NCBI GenBank assembly: GCA_050943215.1
Contig: JBMNOU010000041.1
Location: 1-16,573 of the forward strand
Reading direction: 5' to 3'
Length of the DNA: 16,573 bases
From: JBMNOU01 sp050943215
Lineage (GTDB): Bacteria > Bacillota > Clostridia > Christensenellales > SZUA-584
The notes under the pieces are model-generated. The model saw only the letters and a program-made list of their open reading frames with translations, was not told the origin of the DNA and made no database searches. Below are positions 5,972-13,084 of this stretch, one piece after another (the stretch's first letter is position 1; each line of letters starts with the position of its first letter). A program made the position numbers and the translations under genes.

Positions 5972-6682
5972 CTAAACGATTTTACTGATTTCTGTCCGTA
6001 GCTGCTTGATGATTCGTTTCTCGAGTCGGGATATATACGATTGCGAAATGCCGAGATAGTCTGCAACCTGTTTTTGTGTCTTCTCTTTTTGCCCATTTAG
6101 CCCAAAGCGCATTTCCATGATCATCTTTTCCCGTTCACAAAGTTGCGCTATGCATTCATTCATAAGATCCTTTTCAACGCCTCCTTCAATCTCGGTGTAA
6201 ACCACATCCGGTTCGGTGCCGAGTATGTCAGAGAGCAATAGCTCGTTTCCATCCCAGTCGACATTTAACGGTTCATCAAAAGAAACCTCATATTTTAATT
6301 TCGCATTTCGCCTCAGGTACATTAATATCTCGTTTTCAATGCATCGTGAGGCATATGTCGCGAGCTTGATATTTTTATTCACATCAAACGTATTCACGGC
6401 TTTAATGAGTCCTATAGCACCGATTGATACAAGATCTTCGATGCCGATACCGGTATTCTCGAATTTGCGCGCAATATATACAACAAGCCGCAAATTACGT
6501 TCAATTAGCACGCGTCTAACCGACTTGTCTCCTTTCCCCAGCAATTGCAACAGCATCATCTCTTCCTGTTGTGTCAGCGGTGGTGGAAGTGCTTCGCTTC
6601 CGTTGATATAATCGGCGTTTGTCGTCATTCCCAGCCGGACTAAAATCCATGTGATTATCCTGTGTGCCAGAAACCTTTTCAT
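5972..6682 (-). CDS. sigE: RNA polymerase sporulation sigma factor SigE (pro-sigma-E)
   Basis: A 236-residue sigma-70 family factor of the early mother cell. The N-terminal 24 or so residues are a membrane-binding pro-sequence (MKRFLAHRIITWILVRLG) that ends before YINGSEALPPPL, the same junction where B. subtilis pro-sigma-E is cleaved. Region 2 contains LIERNLRLVVYIARKFENTG, DLVSIGAIGLIKAV and ATYASRCIENEILMYLRR; the linker VSFDEPLNVDWDGNELLLSD is diagnostic of SigE; region 4 ends with KTQKQVADYLGISQSYISRLE. The ATG at 6682 has AAAGGAG 7 bases upstream, lying inside the 3' part of spoIIGA. Its processing protease SpoIIGA is the gene just upstream. No sigG follows it here. Confidence 0.98.
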   Translation of the reverse strand: MKRFLAHRIITWILVRLGMTTNADYINGSEALPPPLTQQEEMMLLQLLGKGDKSVRRVLIERNLRLVVYIARKFENTGIGIEDLVSIGAIGLIKAVNTFDVNKNIKLATYASRCIENEILMYLRRNAKLKYEVSFDEPLNVDWDGNELLLSDILGTEPDVVYTEIEGGVEKDLMNECIAQLCEREKMIMEMRFGLNGQKEKTQKQVADYLGISQSYISRLEKRIIKQLRTEISKIV

Positions 6683-7538
6683 TTTGTGCTCCTTTCAATA
6701 GATCATCCATTATGATATTACCGACAATTGCACCATACCCTCCGGCGAGGGTACCTTTTGCAACACACACCACCGCTTTTGTTGCTGTATTGGCACCTCT
6801 CAGCTCTATCCTGTCTATCTCTATGCCATATAAAACGCTTTCACCAATTGCGGTCGTGCACGCAATAATTCGGAGGCGGTCAGTTTGAGTTATTCCCCGG
6901 CAAAGCATTAGATCGATCGTATCGTTGTCAAACAACGCTTTTGCGATGCCTTTAGTGATCAACACAACACCATATCCGGTTAACGGTTCTGTCAACATAT
7001 TACCCGTGTCGATATAGGCCCGGACATAAACCTTCCTTGATCCGTATATCAGAACGACATCTGTGCTGATACGCTCTCTTTCAGATAGGCGCTTTCGTAT
7101 TCTGCCAAAAACACCTATCAGCACGGCACCTACAACACAACCTAATAATATGTACCTTAGAAAAGGCCTAACGACAATTGACGTCCCATATGTTACCGGA
7201 TCACCGAAACAAAACATGCACGCGTATATTGAACCGGCAAAGACAAAAGTCGTAACATAAAACGTGCAAATATTTTTTAAAAAACTCCTTTCTTTTTTTA
7301 TATAAAAAGCAATGCAACACATCGCAAAACTGACGGCAACTTTGGCGATCACCGAAACGGCAAAACCGCTTGTACCAAAAACTGCAGATGCGTATACGCC
7401 GCCAACGGCTGCGGAACAGACGTATCGGCCCCACTGTTTTTTTACTTTAGTCAACACCGATGTACAATGAATAATCAGTAAATTGATAATAAAATTATCA
7501 ATAAATATAAGTTCAATATATACTTTTTGCAACCTCAT
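6516..7538 (-). CDS. spoIIGA: Sigma-E processing aspartic protease SpoIIGA
   Basis: A membrane protease that removes the pro-sequence of sigma-E after asymmetric division. The N-terminal half (about residues 1-145) has roughly five hydrophobic segments, starting with YIELIFIDNFIINLLIIHCTS. The cytoplasmic domain holds the catalytic motif AYIDTGNMLTEPLTG with Asp177 (numbered from the ATG at 7538). The ATG follows GAAGGTG; TTG at 7541 is an alternative but crowds that site. The frame continues to 6516, 167 bases past the sigE start. The last 55 codons (after about DDLLKGAQ) therefore overlap the sigE pro-sequence in another frame and read as low-complexity charged sequence. Either the protein really has this tail, or a frameshift removed the normal stop. 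Confidence 0.92.
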   Translation of the reverse strand: MRLQKVYIELIFIDNFIINLLIIHCTSVLTKVKKQWGRYVCSAAVGGVYASAVFGTSGFAVSVIAKVAVSFAMCCIAFYIKKERSFLKNICTFYVTTFVFAGSIYACMFCFGDPVTYGTSIVVRPFLRYILLGCVVGAVLIGVFGRIRKRLSERERISTDVVLIYGSRKVYVRAYIDTGNMLTEPLTGYGVVLITKGIAKALFDNDTIDLMLCRGITQTDRLRIIACTTAIGESVLYGIEIDRIELRGANTATKAVVCVAKGTLAGGYGAIVGNIIMDDLLKGAQNEKVSGTQDNHMDFSPAGNDDKRRLYQRKRSTSTTADTTGRDDAVAIAGERRQVG

Positions 7539-7564
7539 CAAACACCTTCTCTTTTAATGTACAT

Positions 7565-7664
7565 ATTATATAACTACTGCATATCGATATATTGTAGAAC
7601 TGCGTTTTACCTAAAAAAAAATATGGCGAATGAACAGCGAATAATTAATAAATACTGTGGCGAA
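7565..7664 (-). promoter_or_regulatory. Spo0A-type promoter region of spoIIGA-sigE
   Basis: On the minus strand a perfect TATAAT (7565-7570) is separated by exactly 22 bases from TCTACA (7593-7598). This is the long spacing known for the Spo0A-activated, sigma-A-dependent spoIIG promoter of B. subtilis. TGTAGAA at 7593-7599 (plus strand) is one mismatch from the 0A box TGNCGAA and overlaps the -35. Two exact 0A boxes, TGGCGAA, lie at 7624-7630 and 7658-7664. Box starts are 31 and 34 bases apart, roughly three helical turns. Assignment to Spo0A is inferred from motif and gene context. Confidence 0.7.
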
Positions 7665-7981
7665 CATCAGGCAGTTATTAACGCTTTATTAATCAAAATA
7701 GCAAAAAACCGCTTTATAAAAACAGACGGCGCTATAGTGTGTTAATAACCGCTCTATTAATGGATGATAATAGAACCTCCTTGGCGTTTTTTGCAGTTTT
7801 ATTTCTGAGGTTGCTGATTTCTTTTGGACTACATAAAAATTAATATGGATAAAGTAATGTTATCAGTTTTGCGGGTCTTAACATAAAAAACGTCATAACG
7901 ATGTGACCCCAAAGGTTTAGCCGCTGGCACAAAGCCTGCGAGTTTGAGCATCTTCACCGCTGTTTTAATAGTAAATATCCG
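7665..7981. other. AT-rich intergenic region with short repeats
   Basis: No convincing gene. Three related minus-strand segments around 7741-7761, 7704-7720 and 7673-7692 share a core like TAAAGCGGTTATTAA. A minus-strand frame of 40 codons (ATG 7951 to stop 7829-7831) opens MLKLAGFVPAAKPLGSHRYD, with only GGTGAAG before the ATG. It may be chance, or the trace of a lost gene. A weak hairpin with a T tract at 7885-7907 lies inside it. A perfect Shine-Dalgarno-like AAGGAGG on the minus strand near 7777-7783 has no start codon in a useful position. Confidence 0.5.
7885..7907 (-). terminator. Weak terminator-like hairpin after the YfcE gene
   Basis: GTCA/TGAC arms (7904-7907 with 7892-7895), extendable past one mismatch, are followed on the minus strand by GTTTTTT. 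The stem is short, but the T tract and its place 75 bases after the phosphodiesterase stop suggest a transcript end. Confidence 0.35.
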
Positions 7982-8455
7982 TCAGAGCTTGCATGTTGAT
8001 ATTTTAAAAGCGCCGTTGTCTATTTTTATAATACCAACAGAAGGCTTTCTTCCTCTCGGTTCACCGAGGCTGCCTGGGTTATATAGCATGATATTTTCAA
8101 AAAAATGTTCAGTGGTTTCGTGCGTATGGCCGAAAAGCACAATGTCCGCACCTTTTTCCAGTCCGTAAAGCCCCAGCCGTAAAATCGACATCTTAACGCT
8201 CTGCTGATGCCCATGCACAGCCAGAATCTTTTTATCCTCAACGTTAATTGTAATTTCTGTTTTGGCCGTTGTGGATATATCACAGTTGCCTTTAACGGCA
8301 AACACCTTGATAGCGGTAAGCTTTTTTATATACTCCGCATCCCTAACATAATCTCCAAGATGGATAATATAATCAACATCGCCGAATTTAGCCAGTGCTT
8401 TTGCAATATTTCCTTTATTACCATGGGTATCGCTCATAACAAGGATCTTTTTCAT
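7982..8455 (-). CDS. YfcE/MJ0936-family metallophosphodiesterase
   Basis: A 157-residue calcineurin-like phosphoesterase of the YfcE/YsnB group, cleaving phosphodiesters with Mn/Ni-type metals; the natural substrate is unknown. The metal motifs are complete: SDTHGN (Asp9, His11), HLGDYVRD (Asp35), KGNCD (Asn58), AVHGHQ (His81) and LFGHTH (His110, His112). NPGSLGEPR near the C terminus is also typical. Its ATG overlaps the rdgB stop as ATGA, so the two are translationally coupled. The pair corresponds to ysnA-ysnB downstream of gerM-rph in B. subtilis. The gene is followed by the long intergenic region before spoIIGA. Confidence 0.95.
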   Translation of the reverse strand: MKKILVMSDTHGNKGNIAKALAKFGDVDYIIHLGDYVRDAEYIKKLTAIKVFAVKGNCDISTTAKTEITINVEDKKILAVHGHQQSVKMSILRLGLYGLEKGADIVLFGHTHETTEHFFENIMLYNPGSLGEPRGRKPSVGIIKIDNGAFKISTCKL

Positions 8456-9042
8456 AATTGCCGCCGCTCTATCAGTTTTAGCTTAAGCAATTGAAGCGCC
8501 CGTGACCTGTGGCTCAAGCTGTTTTTTATTTCTGCAGGAAGCTCACCGAATGTCTGTCCGAGCGCACTAACATAAAACAGCGGGTCATATCCGAATCCTC
8601 CTTGGCCTCTTTCACTCTCTGTAATCGTTCCGTCAACCGATCCGCACGCTGTTAAGACCTCACCGCCCGTAACAAGCGCGACCGAGCACACAAACTTTGC
8701 GCCGCGATCCTTTATGCCCGCCAATTCCTTAAGTAGCTTTTCGTTATTATCCTTGTCCGTAGCGCACTCCCCAGAATATCGTGCGGAAAAAATACCCGGC
8801 GCACCGCCTAGCGCATAAACACACAGCCCGGAATCGTCAGCGAGCGTATCGCAGCCGGTGATCTTTGCGGCCTCAGTCGCCTTCTTGATGGCATTCTCTT
8901 CAAAACTCTGGCCGTCCTCAGCAACGTCAACGCAAACCCCCGCATCCTTCAGCGACAATATTTCGTCGTAGAACCCCCCAAAAATCGCCCTGATTTCATT
9001 GACCTTATCTGCATTGTTTGTTGCAATAATTAGTTTGCTCAT
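8452..9042 (-). CDS. rdgB: XTP/dITP diphosphatase RdgB/HAM1
   Basis: A 196-residue Ham1-family pyrophosphatase that removes deaminated purine nucleotides (XTP, dITP) from the pool. Motifs: IIATNNADKVNEI at the N terminus, FEENAIKKA (47-55), LADDSGLCVYALGGAPG with catalytic Asp70, GGFGYDPLF (148-156) and LSHRSRAL (176-183). The open frame extends to 9201, but ATG at 9042 gives the family N terminus. The extra 53 codons run across a strong terminator-like stem at 9146-9190 and match nothing I recognise. The ribosome binding site is weak (GGGAC), and the gene ends with an ATGA overlap with the phosphodiesterase gene. Confidence 0.95.
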   Translation of the reverse strand: MSKLIIATNNADKVNEIRAIFGGFYDEILSLKDAGVCVDVAEDGQSFEENAIKKATEAAKITGCDTLADDSGLCVYALGGAPGIFSARYSGECATDKDNNEKLLKELAGIKDRGAKFVCSVALVTGGEVLTACGSVDGTITESERGQGGFGYDPLFYVSALGQTFGELPAEIKNSLSHRSRALQLLKLKLIERRQL

Positions 9043-9142
9043 AATACTTGTCCCAAAACTTATTAATAAATTTCCGGATGGATTCGATTCTATCTGTTGC
9101 GTATTCCAACAGCGTATCTGCCACCCTTTATATATCTCTTCC

Positions 9143-9190
9143 AAAAAGGGCCGTACACCGGCGGAAAACATCACGGTGCACAGCGCCCTT
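9143..9190 (-). terminator. Strong stem-loop between gerM and rdgB
   Basis: A two-part stem: AAGGGC/GCCCTT (9185-9190 with 9146-9151) and, inside a small asymmetric bulge, GTGCACCG/CGGTGTAC (9174-9181 with 9153-9160, one G-U pair) around a 13-base loop. On the minus strand it is followed by TTTTTGG. It could terminate gerM transcription or act as an attenuator before rdgB; the sequence alone does not tell. Confidence 0.6.
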
Positions 9191-9295
9191 GCATTCTCCA
9201 TTCATCAGCACAGCGCCAATGTTTATCATAAACGATTTAAAGTATATCCCTAAACTCTCTTTTCAACCGTCCGTTCTTATTACCTATTAATACCT

Positions 9296-10258
9296 TTATT
9301 TCAAGGTGTTTACAAAATCCGGATATGCCATCGTCGTCTCAGAAGTTGACGAATATTCCTTTCCATTTACCAGTATACGCACCTCATCGATATTGTCAAA
9401 CTGCGTGAGTGTCAGCATAATGCATTTAAGCAGTTTTTGTTCTTTTTCTGGATATTCGCTGATTTTTGAGAATGCCTCTGAAAATTCTATCGTGGCAACA
9501 CCGTTTTGATCTACATTAACATTCAGCAACTGGGTCCCTTCAGGGAAAAGATTCTTCAGCCCACCACTTCCGGGCCCTTTTAGTAGCTCATTCATTGCAA
9601 CGAAAGCATTCGCCTCGCCACCGACATATTTTGTAACTGGGACAATCGCACTTCCAGAAGCGTCCTCAAAATAAAGCAGGATTTTTGATGCATTTGCAAG
9701 ATTCTCGGATGAAAGATTGCTCATCACATTAAGATCAAACGTACCGAACCCCTGGCTGATATCAGTTCCGTTCGGAAGCACTCCGTCAACGCCCTCCTGA
9801 TGAATAAATACGGTATCGATCGTCGGGAATTCGGTCAGCGTATTGACCAGTGCAATCACCTTGTTCATCTCGCCAATGGCGTCATTTGCCGCAATGGCAC
9901 CTTTGCTAAGTTTGATAGTTGCAACGCCTTCCTTGATGTTTAAAGAAAGCTCGGTATCTTCGGCCAATATCGGATTGAGCCCCATATATTCCATCTCGGC
10001 ATCCGTATCAACATTTGCCTTAAGCTCGGATACCGCCGCGGCGCCGATACCCTCAACCCATTTTATCTCTTTCATCACAGGCACAATGTATCCATAATCG
10101 TTTTCAAGATATAATACTGTCTGTCTCATATTTTTATCCGCAACGTTGATTGCCGGGATCTCTTCGTAAGGCTCTTCCTCCTTCTTACCGCCACAACCAG
10201 CGAAACATAATAACAATATGCCTGCGATCATAATCACCGCGATCATTTTTTTAAGCAT
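9296..10258 (-). CDS. gerM: GerM-like sporulation lipoprotein with two GerMN domains
   Basis: A 320-residue exported lipoprotein. The signal peptide is basic then hydrophobic (LKKMIAVIMIAGILLLCF), with lipobox FAGC and lipidated Cys22, followed by a charged linker. Two GerMN repeats follow, about residues 45-180 and 185-318; both contain the hydrophobic pattern around VNTLTEFPTID and LTLTQFDNIDEVRI, and the repeat beginnings VLYLENDYGYIVPV and ILLYFEDASGSAIVPV are clearly alike. In B. subtilis, GerM stabilises the SpoIIQ-SpoIIIAH channel between mother cell and forespore and is needed for sporulation and germination. The ATG at 10258 has GGGGAGG 8 bases upstream. Position before rdgB and the phosphodiesterase matches gerM-rph-ysnA-ysnB of Bacillus, but rph is missing. 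Confidence 0.92.
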   Translation of the reverse strand: MLKKMIAVIMIAGILLLCFAGCGGKKEEEPYEEIPAINVADKNMRQTVLYLENDYGYIVPVMKEIKWVEGIGAAAVSELKANVDTDAEMEYMGLNPILAEDTELSLNIKEGVATIKLSKGAIAANDAIGEMNKVIALVNTLTEFPTIDTVFIHQEGVDGVLPNGTDISQGFGTFDLNVMSNLSSENLANASKILLYFEDASGSAIVPVTKYVGGEANAFVAMNELLKGPGSGGLKNLFPEGTQLLNVNVDQNGVATIEFSEAFSKISEYPEKEQKLLKCIMLTLTQFDNIDEVRILVNGKEYSSTSETTMAYPDFVNTLK

Positions 10259-10268
10259 AGCTATTCCT

Positions 10269-10300
10269 CCCCTATTCTCTTTTTATAAATATATTAGGGG
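10269..10300 (-). other. Possible Shine-Dalgarno-masking stem before gerM
   Basis: CCCCTA (10295-10300 on the minus strand) is complementary to TAGGGG (10269-10274), which forms part of the gerM ribosome binding site. The 20-base AT-rich loop makes the stem weak, so a regulatory role is speculative. Confidence 0.25.
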
Positions 10301-10425
10301 TGTTATTCGCATATGATTATGTCTCAATTAATTTGTAATTACTGCATCGAATGTATACTCTTGCATGGATAAAGAGAGAATGACATAACAAATATCGCCT
10401 TAAGCAGCAACATAAAGTGGTAGGT

Positions 10426-11343
10426 TTATTTCTCGTTTGGATTGATGTGCACCAAAACATCAATCACATCAGGAAACTCAAACATAATCGCTGATTTAAC
10501 TTCGTCGCCGATTGCATGGCCTTCTTCTACTGAAATGTGCCCATTTACCTCAATTGCGACATCCGTCAGCAGCCCCCGGCCCATCTTTCTGCATTTTACC
10601 CAGTCAAGCTTGCTCACACCCGCGGTTCTTACCGTTATTTCCCTAATGCTGCTTACAACCTCTTTTTCTGGCGCAGCGTCAAGCAACATCTTGCTTGCCT
10701 CAGTTATGATTTCCGCAGCAGTTTTAACAATAAAAATGCTGATTACCGCTGCAATCACTGGTTCAGAATATAATAACAGAAAAGAAATGCGAAAATGTTG
10801 TCCGACTAACGCCAGTGCAATAGAGAGAATTGCGCCCGACGTTGCGAAGATATCATTTTTATGATCTTTTGCATTCGTCACGATCGCAATGGAAGCCAGC
10901 CGTTTTCCGGCGGCGTTGGTTTTTTTGAACATGATAATTTTGACGATAACCGAAAGTAATGCTGCTACTAGCGCAAATAGGCTTGGCGGCACCGGACTTT
11001 TATTGATAATAGCCAAAACAATATCCCGCAGCAAAAACCCGATGCTGATCAATATCATAATACCCACAACCAGTGATACAAGGGCTTCCATCTTGCCGTG
11101 GCCGTAATGATGGTCTTCATCGCGCGGTTTTATTGCATAGCGCAGTCCTAGCAGCACAACGAAGGAACTCATCACATCCCCCGCTGAATTAACCGCATCC
11201 GCCTTCAGAGCGGAACTGCCCACAATCAGCCCTACAGTTCCTTTGAGTAGCAGTAAAAACAAATTGCCAACCAGGCAAAAAGTAATTGTTTTCACACCTT
11301 CGTCTTTTTGCATACTTGCCATCTCAATTAATAGCTCCTGCAT
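10426..11343 (-). CDS. Cation diffusion facilitator (CDF) metal transporter
   Basis: A 305-residue CDF antiporter exporting divalent metal. About six membrane segments span residues 18-215, followed by a cytoplasmic domain (about 220-300) ending VIDVLVHINP. The TM2 site is ADAVNSAGDVMSS (Asn52, Asp56) and the TM5 site AKDHKNDIFATSG (Asp160, Asp164). DHHYGHGKMEAL (77-88) is the conserved histidine-rich loop after TM2. Asn/Asp plus Asp/Asp sites, in place of His in TM2 and TM5, resemble manganese-type CDF proteins rather than Zn transporters; this substrate call is inference. The ATG at 11343 lacks a clear ribosome binding site. ATG at 11322 has AGGAG but 12 bases away, so the start is uncertain. 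It stands alone between efp and gerM. Confidence 0.92.
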   Translation of the reverse strand: MQELLIEMASMQKDEGVKTITFCLVGNLFLLLLKGTVGLIVGSSALKADAVNSAGDVMSSFVVLLGLRYAIKPRDEDHHYGHGKMEALVSLVVGIMILISIGFLLRDIVLAIINKSPVPPSLFALVAALLSVIVKIIMFKKTNAAGKRLASIAIVTNAKDHKNDIFATSGAILSIALALVGQHFRISFLLLYSEPVIAAVISIFIVKTAAEIITEASKMLLDAAPEKEVVSSIREITVRTAGVSKLDWVKCRKMGRGLLTDVAIEVNGHISVEEGHAIGDEVKSAIMFEFPDVIDVLVHINPNEK

Positions 11344-11368
11344 TCTAAAACAATTTTAAACTGAATCC

Positions 11369-11374
11369 ATTATA
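11369..11374 (-). promoter_or_regulatory. -10 element of the CDF gene promoter
   Basis: A perfect TATAAT on the minus strand, 25 bases before the ATG at 11343. I see no good -35 at normal spacing, so strength is uncertain. Confidence 0.4.
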
Positions 11375-11418
11375 TCTTATTTCCGGAATATATAAAGCCA
11401 CTTTGTAAATAAAACGGC

Positions 11419-11452
11419 AAATAAAAAGGGCCTGCTGCAGCCCTTTTTATTT
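11419..11452 (-). terminator. Strong terminator of the efp operon
   Basis: A 13-bp perfect stem (11440-11452 with 11419-11431) has a GGGC/GCCC core, an 8-base loop and A/T tracts on both sides. It begins 2 bases after the efp stop. Because it is symmetric it could act in both directions, but only the minus strand carries genes here. Confidence 0.95.
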
Positions 11453-11453
11453 G

Positions 11454-12011
11454 TTATGCTCTTTCCATATAATCACCGGTACGCGTATCGACACGGATAA
11501 TATCCCCCTGATTCACAAACAACGGCACCATAACTTTCGCTCCAGTTTCAAGAACCGCAGGTTTGTTGCCTGCCGTCGCGGTATCACCCCTAAACCCTGG
11601 CTCCGTCTCGGCAACCTGCAATTCGACAAAATTTGGCGGATCCACAGAGAAAGCTTCGCCTTTAAAGAATTTGATCGTTGCTGTCATATTTTCTTTAATA
11701 AAATTCAATGCGTCTTCTACCTGAGACTTATTAAGCGGAAGCTGCTCGAACGTCTCGTTATCCATAAAATAATACAGCTCACCATCGCTGTAAAGATATT
11801 GCATTTCCTTTGTTTCCACATGCGCTTTTGGAAACTTCTCAGCGGGGTTAAAGCTTTTTTCAAGCACGTTGCCCTGCATGACATTTTTCATTTTTGTACG
11901 CACAAATGCAGCGCCTTTTCCAGGCTTGACATGCTGAAAATCTACAATTACCCATACCTGACCGTCAATCTCTATTGTGAGGCCTTTTCTGAAATCTCCG
12001 GCTGATACCAT
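11454..12011 (-). CDS. efp: Translation elongation factor P
   Basis: A 185-residue EF-P, which binds between the ribosomal P and E sites and relieves stalling at polyproline. Three beta domains are present: the KOW-like N domain with the tip loop HVKPGKGAAFVRTK (modifiable Lys32), the middle OB domain with YLYSDGELYYFMDNETFEQ, and the C-terminal domain with the signature region EPGFRGDTATAGNKPA. Lys32 followed by Gly matches the Bacillus-type factor, in which this lysine carries a 5-aminopentanol group; no modifying enzyme is encoded nearby. The ATG at 12011 follows GGAGG. It is the last gene of the operon with the M24 peptidase, 14 bases downstream of it, and a strong terminator follows. Confidence 0.98.
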   Translation of the reverse strand: MVSAGDFRKGLTIEIDGQVWVIVDFQHVKPGKGAAFVRTKMKNVMQGNVLEKSFNPAEKFPKAHVETKEMQYLYSDGELYYFMDNETFEQLPLNKSQVEDALNFIKENMTATIKFFKGEAFSVDPPNFVELQVAETEPGFRGDTATAGNKPAVLETGAKVMVPLFVNQGDIIRVDTRTGDYMERA

Positions 12012-12025
12012 CTTATACCTCCATA

Positions 12026-13084
12026 CTATAATATGATTATATCACGCGGCGCGGTCGTCAAATTGATATACCCGCCGTCCTTTATTACACACAAATCTTC
12101 TATGCGCACACCATATTCGCCCTTAATGTATATGCCCGGCTCAACGGTTATAACCATACCGGAAGTCAGCACGGCTTCCGACGTATGATTCATGGACGGC
12201 GCTTCATGGATAAAAAGCCCTACGCCATGCCCAAGCCCGTGACCGAACGCATTCCCATACCCCATCTCGGTGATATAGTTCCTCGCGACAGCATCGACGC
12301 GTCTTGCCTCGATACCGGATGTCAGCAAAAGTAATGACTTGTCCCCTGCGCGTTTCACTATATCATATACTGTTTGCCCAGCTTTGTCCATATGCGAAAT
12401 CGCGATAGTCCTGGTAAAATCCGAGCAGTACCCGTCAAATTTGCAACCATAATCGAGCGTCACAAAATCACCGTGACTCAACTTTCTATCCGTTGGTGTC
12501 GCATGCGGCAGGCTTGAATGAGGCCCCGAAGCCACAATGGGCGCAAAAGCGCTGTCCGCACCGTGCGTGTTCATATAGTAGATAATCTCCGCTTTGATGT
12601 CGTTTTCGCTGACACCCGGGCGGATCAACTGACAGATATGCGCAAACAGCTTGTCGTTGTGCTCAGCACCTTTGGCAATTGCGGCTAGTTCATCCTCTTC
12701 CTTGACGCTTCGCTGTAATGATATTTCGGAAGAAATATCGATAATGTGGGATTCGTCAATATGCTCGCTATAGGCTTTATACGCCATATATGAAACTCCA
12801 GCCAAATCGATGCCCAGCCGTTTTACGTTTTCTTTCTTTACATATTCAAATATCGTTTGTATTCGCGCTGTATCCTTTGTTTCAACAATGTTAAAATCAG
12901 TTTCATCCTCAGCCTGTTCTGTGTAACGAAAGTCTGTAAAAAATATTTCGCCGTGCTGCGTAATCAATACCTGGCTGCTCGTACCGGTAAAACGCGAATA
13001 GTACTTAACATTCTCTGCTGTGGTAATCAACGCCGCGTCGACCCCATGCCGCTGCATCGCTTCTCTGAGCTTTTGTAACCTCAT
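12026..13084 (-). CDS. M24 family aminopeptidase (Xaa-Pro aminopeptidase type)
   Basis: A 352-residue two-domain creatinase/aminopeptidase P protein. Residues 1-130 form the creatinase-like N domain, including YYSRFTGTSSQVLI. The pita-bread domain carries all five metal ligands: Asp211 and Asp222 (LDYGCKFDGYCSDFTRT), His286 (GHGLGHGVGLFIHEAPS), Glu315 (ITVEPGIYI) and Glu329 (GVRIEDLCVI). His194 (LPHATP) and His293 complete the active site. It probably removes N-terminal residues preceding proline in the cytoplasm. The ATG overlaps the upstream stop as ATGA, and efp follows after 14 bases. Pairing with efp is common in Firmicutes. Confidence 0.96.
   Translation of the reverse strand: MRLQKLREAMQRHGVDAALITTAENVKYYSRFTGTSSQVLITQHGEIFFTDFRYTEQAEDETDFNIVETKDTARIQTIFEYVKKENVKRLGIDLAGVSYMAYKAYSEHIDESHIIDISSEISLQRSVKEEDELAAIAKGAEHNDKLFAHICQLIRPGVSENDIKAEIIYYMNTHGADSAFAPIVASGPHSSLPHATPTDRKLSHGDFVTLDYGCKFDGYCSDFTRTIAISHMDKAGQTVYDIVKRAGDKSLLLLTSGIEARRVDAVARNYITEMGYGNAFGHGLGHGVGLFIHEAPSMNHTSEAVLTSGMVITVEPGIYIKGEYGVRIEDLCVIKDGGYINLTTAPRDIIIL

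Noticed and set aside
7623..7745. Plus-strand 40-codon frame beginning MANEQRIINKY
   Set aside because: No ribosome binding site; it covers Spo0A-type boxes and AT-rich repeats and resembles no family I know.
7829..7951. Minus-strand 40-codon frame MLKLAGFVPAAKPLGSHRYD...
   Set aside because: Weak ribosome binding site and an internal terminator-like hairpin; kept only as a note in the intergenic entry.
9043..9201. 53-codon extension of RdgB, or remnant of rph
   Set aside because: The stretch contains a stable stem-loop with T tract, and its translation shows no RNase PH motif.
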